In this document: positions 53,500-62,989 of the stretch, in pieces
Numbering within the stretch: the stretch's first letter is position 1
Layout of the letters: each line of letters opens with the position of its first letter
DNA from: Toxonevra muliebris
Taxonomy: Eukaryota; Arthropoda; Insecta; Diptera; Pallopteridae
Assembly: GCA_963691655.1 (NCBI GenBank)
Contig: OY829327.1
Span: 62,136,079 to 62,200,078, forward strand
Length of the DNA: 64,000 bases
Direction of reading: 5' to 3'
Made by a program: the position numbers and the translations under genes
Notes under the pieces: model-generated
What the model was told of the DNA's origin: nothing
What the model saw: only the letters and a program-made list of their open reading frames with translations
Database searches by the model: none

Positions 53500-54143
53500 C
53501 CTGCGGGCGTTGGGTATCGTTATCACGTCGCTAACTTGTGCAATCACAATTTGAAAAAAAAAACTATAAGGGCGATGTTACACGATTAATGTTTTGCTGT
53601 CAAACAATGAAATTCTTGCTGTTTTGAAGAATGAACTCTGAGCAAAAGAGAGGATGAACACATTTCACTTCAAATTTTTTTGCTGACGGAAAAAACCTAC
53701 ACCACTTCAAATAAAATGAGGTTGCCCGAGATACACTGTTGTATTTTACTGGAAAATACTAATATTTTATGAAAAGTATTACTGTACGATCAAAGGCGTT
53801 TTTCTGAACGGAGTTCACAACTTAGGCAAAAGTTATTAAATTGTAAAATTTTTATGTTTGGGCTAGTACTGAACTTAGTGAAAGTAGATATATGTATCAC
53901 TGGGTTTGTCTATAGAGAACGTAGCGGAAAATAAATACACGATCGATCCAATGTTAAGCGGGAACTAACTTTATTTTAGTAAAACGTTATAAAAACAACT
54001 TGTGTGTAGAGTTTACAATAGTGATGCGAAAATTGATTATACTACTTCAAATGGTAATCAATAATACAAATAATGTTTAAAATTTATAAATTCATTGGAA
54101 TATAAAATCAAATATAAATATGAATAGTCGCTAGTGACCAACA
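53500..54143 (-). mobile_element. Probable 3' LTR region of the BEL/Pao element
   Basis: On minus a purine run ACGGGGA is followed by TGTTGGTCACTAGCGAC at 54143, starting with TG 18 bp after the pol stop at 54162. This is the polypurine tract and LTR start of the BEL/Pao element. The LTR end is not delimited and the region down to 53500 is AT-rich. Confidence 0.55.
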
Positions 54144-54161
54144 TCCCCGTTGAAAGGATTT

Positions 54162-54815
54162 TCAAGCAAGAAGCAACGCCAGATTTTGTATGGGTATGCG
54201 AGTGATGCCCTTGGGTGTTTGCACATCGACGGCTCTTACTCTGTTTTCCTTCCCTGGGATGCTGTTGATAGTTCTAACCATTATCCAACGTTGTGGTGGT
54301 ACGTTATCTTCATGCACCAGTACGAGTGAGTCAGTAGCGATGTTCGGCTTATTCTCTGTCCATTTCGTACGCATTTGAAGGTCGCTCAAGTAGTCACGTG
54401 ACCAACGTTGCCAAAATTGTTGCTTGACAGCAGTGATGCGAGCCCATCTCTCTAGATGACCAATCTCTTTATTTGAAATTACGCGTTCGGGAATTGCTTT
54501 TAAGGAACTTCCTATGATGAAGTGAGCGGGTTGAGCGCTTTGTAATCGTTCGGATCAGATGAGAGTGATGACAGAGGGCGAGGGTTGAGTATAGCTTCTA
54601 TTTCAACCAATGCTGTTGACAGTTCTTCGAAGGTTAGACGGACGTTCTTCAATGTGCGATTTAAGTGTCATTTAGCTGCCTTCACCGCCACCTCCCACAA
54701 ACCCCCAAAATGCGGTGCCCTGGGAGGTATAAAACGAAAATTTATAAACTCATTATTATAAAAATTGACAATGGAATTTTGATTTTCGGGATTAAAAAAG
54801 AACTCCTTCAGATCA
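54162..54815 (-). pseudogene. BEL/Pao integrase, C-terminal part
   Basis: On minus, FRFIPPRAPHFGGLWEVAVK (catalytic-core end with the A-P-H-x-G-G-x-W-E signature), then [20 protein letters not shown] followed by PLSSL and [10 protein letters not shown] frameshifted part follows, then the tail KWTENKPNIATDSLVLVHED and PPQRWIMVRTINSIPGKENR, ending with TAG at 54162. The W-x-E-x-x-P-N-x-x-x-G/D-x-L-V-L motif and P-x-x-x-W are diagnostic of BEL/Pao integrases. Several frame changes occur. Confidence 0.9.
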
Positions 54816-55490
54816 TAGTGAAATAAATAAAGTGAAATAAATAGAAGTGACGCCCTCTTTTCTGTTCTTTGACGTCTGCCAAATTTAAAAATTATTCTCT
54901 TACTTCTCCCGAAACATTTGATATTTCAGAAGAAAATATAAAAAAATATTAACCCATTGGTACCAGCACAATATAAAAATAAAATAGAAAAATTTGAAAA
55001 GCCAGAAAAATTTTTAGATAGTGATAAACGAGATCTTCGAAGACGTTTGTAACAACCATGCGCATAATGTGAACAAAGAATTTAATCCAAAACTTAAATT
55101 TTTTTTGTTATGTATGCCATTCAATTAAGAAATCTACTTCTCCGAAATTTAAATAAAATTCTTTTGAAAGAGGACATTTATGAAGAAGATAATTGTAAAA
55201 GTATTGTATTTTGCTTATTTAAATATTTTATAGAACCACACTCTACAAAATATTTTGAGAGCTTTTATTTCAGAAAAAAAAATAGCAAACGAAAGATTTT
55301 GTTTTTTGATACTTTTATTTCATTTATGTTTTTGTGTACAGCTGACGAAAATGGGTTAAGAGAGTTTTCTCTCATAAACAAAATTATTGGTCAAAATTTA
55401 TTGAGCGAATACATGTCATAATTGTCAAATCTCAGAAGACCTGAGAATGTTTCAGATTACTTTCTGCTATCTGGCATACTGTATACTGTG
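54816..55490. mobile_element. Insertion of unknown type in BEL/Pao integrase, 10-bp target duplication (675 bp)
   Basis: CTTCAGATCA occurs at 54806-54815 and again at 55491-55500. Removing 54816-55490 plus one copy rejoins the Pao integrase frame exactly (ANRKQTDLKEFF across the join on minus). A 10-bp duplication fits neither hAT (8) nor piggyBac (TTAA). I see no terminal inverted repeats or poly(A) tail. It contains an AT-rich 103-codon plus-strand ORF (55110-55421) with no recognised family. A Mutator-like or retroposon fragment is possible. Confidence 0.75.
55110..55421 (+). CDS. Unrecognised ORF within the 675-bp insertion
   Basis: 103 codons from MYAIQLRNLLLRNLNKILLK to QNLLSEYMS. A Lys/Asn/Phe/Ile-rich composition reflects the AT content. 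In the same frame a decayed upstream stretch (about 54950-55050, IEKFEKPEKFLDSDKRDLRR) suggests it was once longer. No motif, signal peptide or membrane segment that I can assign. It may be the C-terminal end of a protein carried by the insertion. Confidence 0.25.
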   Translation: MYAIQLRNLLLRNLNKILLKEDIYEEDNCKSIVFCLFKYFIEPHSTKYFESFYFRKKNSKRKILFFDTFISFMFLCTADENGLREFSLINKIIGQNLLSEYMS

Positions 55491-56033
55491 CTTCAGATCA
55501 GTTTGTTTACGATTTGCACCAACAAAATTTGTTGCGTTATCACAAAATAAGTCGGTTGGTAACTCTCGTCTGCCGATCATACGTTTCAGCTCAGCAATAA
55601 ATGTGTTTGTACAGCCTTGGACCATAAACAAACGAATATTGCAATGCAAGTCTTATAGGGTGTTTTTCCTCTGATGCGAAGAAATGTGTTTACTGGTCCA
55701 CAGAAATTAATTGCGCAGCGAGAAAATGGTCGGCATGGAGTTAGCCGCTCGACCGGGAGGTAACCCATAATTTGCTGAAGTAATTTGGGCTTGTGACGCA
55801 CACAATGGATGCAGGATCGAACTATATATACGGCGTGCCAATTCCCGAGCGTGGACTATCCAAAATTTAAGTCGTATTAGTGCAACTAACGTTTTCGGTC
55901 CAGCGTGATAGTTGGATATGTGCATGTGACGTACATAGCACTCTACAAAGTGGCATTTGCTAGGTAACAGAACCGGATGTTTTCTTTCGTCTGGTATATT
56001 CGCCAACTCAAGACGACCGCCGACTTTCAGCAA
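55491..56033 (-). pseudogene. BEL/Pao integrase, N-terminal domain and core
   Basis: On minus, MLKVGGRLELANIPDERKHP, VLLPSKCHFVECYVRHMH and ISNYHAGPKTLVALIRLKFW followed by IV (the H-x-x-x-H-x-G-P zinc-domain signature). After a frameshift: KPKLLQQIMGYLPVERLTPC, RPFSRCAINFCGPV (D1 position here reads N in INFCGP), TCIAIFVCLWSKAVQ, then FIAELKRMIGRRELPTDLFC followed by DNATNF (D2). The apparent loss of D1 and the frameshifts make it inactive. The pattern is diagnostic of BEL/Pao. Confidence 0.9.
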
Positions 56034-56149
56034 ATTAAATCCACGGGTGTTCTCTAGAATGGGGTTGAGGTATTTGAGTAAATTGTGTGCTGAAGTTCCG
56101 CTTGCATATCGAATTATGCCATGTTCAAAATTTTTTAGCTACATGGAAT

Positions 56150-56625
56150 ACACTTTTTCGTTTTTCATTGTTGATCTCTTCCATATTCGAAAGGTTGCTT
56201 TTATTTTCTGGCCAATGTGCCTGACTGCGCTATAAAAATGAGGTGCCTGTGAACCAAATTGAGTGTTCAAGCTCTTGTACTGTGCAGCCCCTGGACACAA
56301 TGTCGGCTGGGTTACATTGAGTTGGTACATGCCTCCAATGGCAATCAGATGTAATGTCTTGTATCTCCGATACACGATTCCCCACGAAAGCTGACTACGT
56401 TTATGAATGCATATGTAGCCAATGAAGGACTATTTGTGAATCACCCCATAAATAAACTTCAATGTTTTGATTGTCTAAGATTAACTCGATTTTAGCATAG
56501 AGTTTAGCGAGCAGCTGCGCACCACATAGCTCCAATTTCGGCAATGACTGCTTTTTTGTAGGTGCAACGCGCGACTCGCTGTGAAAAGCTTGACAGAAAC
56601 ATTACCTGTTTGTTATTTATTCGGG
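56150..56625 (-). pseudogene. BEL/Pao RNase H remnant
   Basis: On minus, SESRVAPTKKQSLPKLELCG then AQLLAKLYAKIELI, then VYLWGDSQIVLHWL (catalytic Asp in W-G-D-S-Q). Next come NRVSEIQDITSDCHWRHVPT and PADIVSRGCTVQELEHSIWF (H-V-P-x-x-x-N-P-A-D, last Asp). This is the typical BEL/Pao RNase H with R-V-A-P and P-R/K-L-E-L-C-G. One stop in the middle. The frame is cut at 56625, where the Penelope-containing block starts. Confidence 0.88.
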
Positions 56626-56639
56626 CTTTTCTGGTCGTT

Positions 56640-57345
56640 AATTTTTTGAAACAATTAAAGATTAATTCTTTAATTTAAGAGTCTGTTTATTATAAAATAT
56701 AATAAAATAACAAATGAACAATTAAACAAATTATAAATTATAAACAAAAACATATTTACAAATTCACAACAATCTTACATTAATATTGCACTAATATTAT
56801 TATTAGCTGTGTCTAATGGCTGCTGCGTACGTCTGGTGTATGTTGTTTAAGTCGTCTTGGTGATTTATAGCTGTGTTCATTTTTTGTTGTATTCTTAGAG
56901 TCCCAAGTGTCATACTATTTTTATATTTACGTTTTATGTCTAATATTTTTGCATTGGAGAAATCTGCTGTTTTGGGTTTCCGTTAAATGTTGCGCTAGCG
57001 CTGTTGTTGTCTTCTTGTTTTTCGCGTCTGTTATGTGTTCTGCTATTCGTGTACCGAAAGCTCTTTTTGTTGTCCCTATGTATATCTTATTGCAAATTTC
57101 ACCTTCTCCCCCCTTACATGTTATTTCTATATTTTGGTGTATACCACATTGTTTTGTTGTGCTTTCTCTATTTTGTCCTTTGTGTTCGTGAAAAATTTTA
57201 GTAGGCTGTTGTGTGGTTTGTGTGCGTATGATATTTATTTGTGTTTTATGATGTTGGATATTTTACTGTCTGTCAAGTTTGGTACATATGGTACCCCTAT
57301 GTATTTTTTCTCATTGTTTTGTTTTGGTTAGTTATAGTTTTTAGC
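56640..57345 (-). pseudogene. Penelope-like element, GIY-YIG endonuclease end
   Basis: Penelope-like elements carry an RT joined to a GIY-YIG endonuclease. On minus from 57345: KKYIGVPYVPNLTDSKISNI, a region with KIFHEHKG/FFTNTKDKIEKAQQNN, then (after a frameshift) EICNKIYIGTTKRAFGTRIA, EHITDAK and TTTALAQHLTET. The YIG...R...E and H signature is GIY-YIG. The end is MTLGTLRIQQKMNTAINHQD, LNNIHQTYAAAIRHS and a stop at 56803-56805. The RT domain is missing, so this is a 5'-truncated copy, inserted in the BEL/Pao element. Confidence 0.82.
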
Positions 57346-57756
57346 TTTGTCATCGTTTTTGAAATGAAACTTCTTTGGCGGCGTTTTGAGAGGTAAACTG
57401 AACAGGAAACAGAAAGTGGGAACAGAAGCCGTTAAAATAAGAAGAAGAACGGGGACGGAAACTATTCAATTCCACAACGCTTTCATTTGGGGTTATTACA
57501 TAGCGAAGTGAAAAACAAAAGAGATGTATAAATGAAAAGTGTTGAAAAAAACAATTTTTTAAGTGATTATTTTTTAGAATACGTGTGTGCGTTATTTGTG
57601 TATAAAGAAAAATATTTGTTTTCACAATAGAACATAAATGACAGATCTGCAATGAGTGAGAAAGAGATGAGTCCATACAATAACAACGCCATCTGTTGAC
57701 TTCATAGTACTATGAAAAACATTAACAATTCAAATATATTTGAATCTACTACTATA

Positions 57757-57891
57757 ATGAAAAGAACAACAAAAGCAAAACGTTTTCGCAAATATTTAGT
57801 GCGACAAAAAGATAAAAAATTTACAGCGCGTTTTGACTTGTTTAATATAAGTAAGTGTTGCACATCAAATCTATTTATTATCTTTTACTAA
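57757..57891 (+). CDS. Short basic ORF in the tandem repeat, copy 1
   Basis: 44 codons: MKRTTKAKRFRKYLVRQKDK then KFTARFDLFNISKCC. The second unit encodes the nearly identical MKITSKTKRFRKYLVRQNDK. A consensus-like splice donor (AAGTAAGT) lies just after DLFN in both units, so this may be a first exon. No family was recognised. Very basic, like a nucleic-acid-binding N terminus. Confidence 0.3.
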   Translation: MKRTTKAKRFRKYLVRQKDKKFTARFDLFNISKCCTSNLFIIFY

Positions 57892-58030
57892 AGTAGTTTT
57901 CTAAAGCAACGCCATCTGTTGGCACTATGAAAAACATAAATACGCATATATCAATAGCAATGCCATCTGTTGCTTTTATAGCGCAATACAAAACATAAAC
58001 AATATAAATGTACTCGAATGTACTACTATT

Positions 58031-58171
58031 ATGAAAATAACGTCAAAAACAAAACGTTTTCGCAAATATTTAGTACGACAAAACGATAAGAAATTTACAG
58101 CGCGTTATGACTTGTTTAATACAAGTAAGTGTTGCACATTAAAAACTATTTATTATCTATTATTAACGTAG
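58031..58171 (+). CDS. Short basic ORF in the tandem repeat, copy 2
   Basis: 46 codons: MKITSKTKRFRKYLVRQNDK then KFTARYDLFNTSKCC, ending at TAG 58169-58171. It keeps KRFRKYLVRQ-x-DKKFTAR-x-DLFN of copy 1, while the sequence after the AAGTAAGT donor-like site drifts. That pattern fits an exon followed by intron. Confidence 0.3.
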   Translation: MKITSKTKRFRKYLVRQNDKKFTARYDLFNTSKCCTLKTIYYLLLT

Positions 58172-58424
58172 TTTTTCAATAGGAACGCCATCTGTTGATA
58201 GCACTATGCTAAACATAAATACGAGTATATCAATAGCAACGTCATCTATTGCTTTTAAACATATAAACAATATAAATATATTTGAATCTACCTTTTCGTT
58301 TACATTAAAAAGAAAACAGTGCAAAATCAATCTCAACAAAATTTCGGTAGCAATCAAGCTGGTGTGCGTGAAAATCCACAATCTCTACCATGGCAGAAGA
58401 ATTAAGAAGGTAGATGCATTTTGA

Positions 58425-59035
58425 CAAGTAAGAGGAACTTTGACAATTGGGAAAACATTTGTTATGGCAACAAAGTTGTCCTTTCATAGTTAAATTTTTA
58501 GGTGAGAATTTATAAGAAAATAATTTGTATAGTATTGAATGAACATAGGGAGAAATAGTTGTTGCTTTTTATAATATTTTTTGACTTTTAACATGTTCAG
58601 GGTATTTCCTTATAAAGAAAACTAATTTTAATAACATTATTTATACGTTGTTTATTATAAATAAAATTTATAATTTAGTACTAAGTAATAAAAGTAGTAT
58701 TTTGGGTAAAAGTATTTAGAAAACTGTACGTTTACGTTGGACTTAAGCACTTTTAATAAATATCATATGGACATAATTAGTTTTGAAAAATAATCATCTG
58801 GACTTAAGCACAAGAAAACATAAAGCATCTGTGTGAATGCGGCCATTTGCAAAGCCAATTTAAATTTATTACAATGCAGTAGCAGAACAAGGAAAGAATG
58901 CGATTGCCTGGAAGGGACTTAAGCAATTTTGATTTACACTTACGATGGGACTTAGTCACTTTTGAAAAAATAGTTAAATTAAATATGTTTTTTAATTTAA
59001 TTAACATTAATTAGGCTCATTTCTTTTGTTTATTA
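58425..59035 (+). repeat. Left arm of a large inverted repeat (right arm at 62.99-64 kb)
   Basis: CAAGTAAGAGGAACTTTGAC, GGGAGAAATAGTTGTTGC, AAACTAATTTTAATAACATT, ATAATTTAGTACTAAGTAAT, ACGTTGGACTTAAGCACTTT, GAATGCGATTGCCTGGAAGG and TTAATTAACATTAATTAGGC all recur in reverse complement between 64000 and 62990. The motif GGACTTAAGCA(C/A)TTTT occurs about four times in this arm, like subterminal binding sites. A segment of about 330 bp present in the right arm is deleted here. Confidence 0.85.
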
Positions 59036-59340
59036 TTTATTTATTTGTACGGTCAGTGTGTATTGCATTAAAAATTTGGAAAATTTTCGTCTATGGCCTT
59101 GGCACTTTGGCATATCCAAATACCGACTCATATTAACTATTTAAATGCCATGTGTATACATACAATTATATCTCCCAGACTGCTGTTATTGCACTTACAT
59201 ATTCCCAGTCACAAACCTACCAAAGAAGTTTCATTTCCATCGAGTGCACTAAGTTGCGCATGTGAGTTTTTTGTATTAGCTTTTCAATCAGGTGCTGTGG
59301 GTATCCGTTTTTTGTACGTAAAGTCTTTATTTTAAAGACT
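59036..59340. other. Spacer between the inverted-repeat arm and the BEL/Pao RT half
   Basis: An open plus frame (59093-59335, 80 codons) has no recognised motif. TAAAGTCTTTATTTTAAAGACTTTA near 59320-59345 is a small palindrome at the BEL/Pao breakpoint. Confidence 0.35.
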
Positions 59341-59344
59341 TTAT

Positions 59345-60640
59345 TTTACTGTAGAGACAATAACGAGGAATAGCAATCGATGATAGCGATAGCAATTCGT
59401 GCAATAAATTATCCCATGCGGAGACCAATTTCATTTGAGAAGCCACAGCTCTTGCAAGATAATTTTTGCGATAACAAGTAATGGAGCTAATAAACCGAGA
59501 GAATCAAAAAGTGAAGAAGCTAAAGATAAAATGGTTCTTTTAGTAACTTTATCATTAGGTTGTTTTTTTTTTGGAATAAACTTGAACAAAAACATGTCTC
59601 TTTTTTGATCCCACATAATGCCCAGTGCATTAGTGACAGAAGCAACATCGAGGTTTAATTCTTTGATTGTTTTGTCGTCTATACAATCATCAACATTCGA
59701 ATGACATTTTGCAAGTTCCAAACAGCCTTTCTGCAAAATTGTGGTAACTTCATGTTTGATTTTCGCCAATTGCTCAAGGCTATCTGCACCACATAGAAAA
59801 TCGTCTACGTTTAATCATTTTTGCTCCCAATTCGAACTCTGACGCGTATTGATCTGCCAAGAAGTGGAGACTTCTTACTGCGAGATATGGCGATGCAGCT
59901 GTTCCGTAGGTTACAGTGTCAAGCTGGTATGTCAATATTTCGCCTTTTCGGAATTTCTCCACAAAATGTATATAAAACAACGATCTCTGGGATCTGTCAG
60001 GACCTGCCTGTACATCTTGACGATATCTGCAGTGATAACTTAGCGATATAGACGAAAACGCAACAACAGGGTAAACAATTCTTTCTGAATTGTCGGACCG
60101 ACCATTAGAATATCATTTAATGATTTCTGTGCTGTTGTTTGGCATGATGCGTCGAAAACACCCCGAGCTTAGTAGATGTACTTGATGGTTTAATCACGCA
60201 ATGGTGAGGAATATAGTAATGAAGTGATTCAATTGTCGAAGGTTTGACCAAACTCATATGCCCAAATGTTTCGTACTCAGACATGAATGTAGTGTACTGA
60301 GCTTTCAAGTCAGGTGACCTTGCAAATCGTCGTTCAAATCTGCTTAATGCGATATCATGAGACGATCCTAAAGACTGCCAGTTGCGTCACGAGACACTGT
60401 ATTGAAGAAAAAGGCTTCACAATTGGCTTGCCCATCAGATAGCGTAGCGATGAAGTTATTTTATCTAGCTTCCACAATTTTTCGAGGTTGTTGTTTATTG
60501 ATTCCTCAATAGAGAGCATACATGCTGGTATGCTCGATGGCAGGGAAGTGTTGTATTTGCCTGAGACAACCCGACCTAATAGTGTTTTTTGGAGAGTACG
60601 TGATTTTTGATTCGCGAAACATTCTTTTTCGTGTTGGCAC
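59345..60640 (-). pseudogene. BEL/Pao reverse transcriptase remnant
   Basis: On minus from 60640: QHEKECFANQKSRTL, LWKLDKI (RT N-terminal region), then after frameshifts SPDLKAQYTTFMSEYETFGH, YYIPHHCVIKPSSTSTKLGV (L-P-H-H-x-V-x-K-P-S-S motif), a decayed palm, QLDTVTYGTAASPYLAVRSL (the T-V-x-Y-G-x-x-x-A-P-Y-L-A motif), NALGIMWDQKRDMFLFKF, TKRTILSLASSLFDSLGLLA and AKIILQELWLLK, ending near SSIAIPRYCLY. The YVDD-equivalent box is not intact. These are diagnostic BEL/Pao RT motifs. The RNase H that should follow is at 56.15-56.6 kb. Confidence 0.9.
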
Positions 60641-60644
60641 GTTG

Positions 60645-61105
60645 TTTTTTGAGTTCTTCCTTTGATGACATTTTGAGATGTCCAGAGTAAAAATGGCGAA
60701 AAGTTAATAAACTCAAGCAGTGAACTAAAAATGGATATTGGTAACGGAAATCATAGAAATGGTGACTATGGAGCAGCAGAACAGCAACAATGCAGCGACG
60801 AGTAAGATTGAGCGAATGCAGTAATTGCCAAAGGAGATAACTGTCGGTGATTGCGGATAATTTCTTACGATAGGCTTATGAGTAAGATGAGACTGCTGTT
60901 ATTCATAAACTTATGTACTTGAAGTTTATCCAATTAGAGTAATTTTTGTAAGTATTCAACTTGCGAGAATATATACATAGGTACATGTATATAGCATGAC
61001 ATGAACCGTTGTGAGAAATGTGATAGCAATAGCAACATATAAGCGAAAATTAAATTTTTTGTTCAATGCCAAGTAAAGGTAGTTTTTTTTAACTTTATAC
61101 TCACG
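60645..61105. other. Possible BEL/Pao upstream region, decayed
   Basis: Gag and protease of the BEL/Pao element should lie here, but I recognise no gag motif. Contains CAGCAGAACAGCAACAATGCAGC near 60773. Otherwise AT-rich. Confidence 0.3.
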
Positions 61106-61109
61106 ATTT

Positions 61110-62260
61110 GATATTAGTAGCTTATATAGGATATTGAAAGATTAAGAACTATCACTAAGATCACTGATGAGGAATTGTGGCGGATTCCGAAACGGCCGTC
61201 TGATTTGCCCGTCTCTATATACATTGTTGTTGTGATGACTACATTTGTTCATTAAGCCTGTTTATATATAACTTCAAATAACGAAATTGACATGAACTTA
61301 AGTCATGACTTTGAAAATTAACCTCTAGATTTAATTTTCATAGTCTCCTAAAAAACACACACACTCTCCCATGTACTAGACTTGCAAATAACGAACTGTT
61401 ATGCAGACTAGCTACAATGGGGAAAAAACAACAACATAAGTGTATAGAACGGTAGTGGTAGTTTCTTTCAATATCTCTATTCAGTGAAGATATTTGGAAT
61501 CAAATCCGTAATTCTGGGTTATGATTTCAAATATTAGTAGCTTATATAGGATATTGAAAGATTAAGAACTATCACTAAGATCACTGATGAGGAATTGTGG
61601 CGGATTCCGAAACGGCCGTCTGATTTGCCCGTCTCTATATACATTGTTGTTGTGATGACTACATTTGTTCATTAAGCCTGTTTATATATAACTTCAAATA
61701 ACGAAATTGACATGAACTTAAGTCATGACTTTGGAAATTAACCTCTAGATTTAATTTTCATAGTCTCCCAAAAAACTATCATGAACTGATCGAATGGGGA
61801 CCGTTCAGAAAAAATTACACCTAGAATCATTTTCTCACAAACACACACACTCTCCCATGTACTAGACTTTCAAATAACTAACTGTTATGCAGACTACCTA
61901 CAATGGTAAAAAAACAACAACATAAGTGTATAGAACGGTAGTGGTAGTTTCTTTCAATATCTCTATTCAGTGAAGATATTTGGAATCTGTAATTCAGGGT
62001 TATGATTTCAAATATTAGGAGCTTATATAGGATATTGAAAGATTAAGAACTATCACTAAGGTCACTGATGAGGAATCGTGGCGGATTCCGAAACGGCCGT
62101 CTGATTTGCCCGTCTCTATATACATTGTTGTTGTGATGACTACATTTGTTCATTAAGCCTGTTTATATATAACTTCAAATAACGAAATTGACATGAACTT
62201 AAGTCATGACTTTGAAAATTAACCTCTAGATTTAATTTTCAAAGTCTCCTAAAAAACTAA
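61110..62260 (+). repeat. Tandem array of the ACGGCCGTCTGATTTGCCCG repeat (units of 421 and 480 bp)
   Basis: TTAGTAGCTTATATAGGATA starts a unit at 61114, 61535 and (with TTAGGAGC) 62015. Each unit holds GGCGGATTCCGAAACGGCCG, CTGATTTGCCCGTCTCTATA, TACATTGTTGTTGTGATGAC, AACGAAATTGACATGAACTT, TTAACCTCTAGATTTAATTT, CCCATGTACTAGACTT and GAACGGTAGTGGTAGTTTCT. Units are about 97 percent alike. The second has an extra 60 bp (CTGATCGAATGGGGACCGTT). Related single copies lie at 26.4, 29.9 (reverse) and 36.6 kb. Confidence 0.9.
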
Positions 62261-62264
62261 CCTG

Positions 62265-62745
62265 CATTTTTCTTCAACTTATATTTTGTAATAGCCCAGT
62301 ATTTTTCGATCGGTCGAAGCTGGGGGCAATTGGGTGGATTCATATATTTGGGCACTACAAATCAGGCCAAAACTTCACTGGCGAATGGTGGTGACGAACA
62401 AATGGCAATAGTCGTTTCGAAAGGCACTCTTTGATGTAAATATCAGACGTCATAGAAGAGGATGTCACAAATGCCCTGGATTTGAGACCACAGCTGCAAA
62501 TAGCCTGCCTCACCATTGCTTTCTTTGCAAATTTATCCATTTTTATGTATAATGAATTTTGAGGGTACATTACGATTCGTTGCCATATAAAATTTTTGGA
62601 AGCTGTTTAAGATTAAATTTTACGTATGATTCGTCATCCACAATAATGCATCCATTGAATTTGTTCAAAACATTGTTATAAAGAAGACGAGCACGTTTTT
62701 TGGCCAGCAAATTCTGTTTGTCTGTTCTATTTAAAACAGCTTATC
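62265..62745 (-). pseudogene. Tc1/mariner-like transposase remnant, DDE half
   Basis: On minus: RTDKQNLLAKKRARLLYNNV, then CIIVDDESYVKFNLKQLPK (D1 in VDDESY), a frame break, then FAKKAMVRQAICSCGLKSRA, SDIYIKECLSKRLLPFVRHH, SPVKFWPDL (D2 in WPD) and, after another break, MNPPNCPQLRPIEKYWAI (E in PIEKYW). The pattern V-D-D-E-S/T-Y, W-P-D and R-P-I-E-x-x-W belongs to the IS630-Tc1-mariner superfamily. A deletion between D2 and E prevents measuring the spacing. It is probably the same family as the N-terminal half at 39.9 kb. Confidence 0.78.
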
Positions 62746-62749
62746 TGAT

Positions 62750-62965
62750 TACTGATATGTGACTGGCTAAGATAGTCCAGGCGGAAGGAGCATACCCTCT
62801 TATACAAAGCCTTCCCTAATCCAAGCTGTTATGCGATCCGTGCCTGTTGGATATTTTGGCAGCCAGGGGAGTAACCCAGGAAGACCACCGGTGGCGGGTC
62901 AGCTATCTGAATGCATTAAATTTAATTAATTATATGCAGTTATTATGGTGGATTCGCTTCCGTTT
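62750..62965 (+). repeat. Fragment of the LINE 5' region, copy 2
   Basis: TGACTGGCTAAGATAGTCCA, GGCGGAAGGAGCATACCCTC, AAAGCCTTCCCTAATCCAAG, GTCAGCTATCTGAATGCATT and ATTATGGTGGATTCGCTTCC match 27780-27930. This copy has about 50 extra bases (GTTATGCGATCCGTGCCTGT) that the 27.8-kb copy lacks. It stops abruptly at both ends. Confidence 0.8.
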
Positions 62966-62989
62966 GTTTTCCTGGATTAAAAAAAACTC

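Larger units (their letters stand above)
57680..58300 (+). repeat. Tandem repeat (about 276 bp) with a conserved short ORF in each unit
   Basis: AACGCCATCTGTTG recurs at about 57685, 57908 and 58186, with a variant near 57961 and a degenerate one near 58238. The blocks with AAACGTTTTCGCAAATATTT at about 57778 and 58052 are about 274-276 bp apart. Identity between the two ORF-bearing parts is high. This tract lies between the Penelope fragment and the long inverted repeat, so it could be the repeated terminal part (pseudo-LTR) of a Penelope copy, but its orientation relative to the GIY-YIG frame is opposite. Confidence 0.7.

Noticed and set aside
56907..57331. Plus-strand membrane-like proteins (Phe/Leu/Cys-rich)
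   Set aside because: They are the antisense of the Penelope GIY-YIG coding frame.
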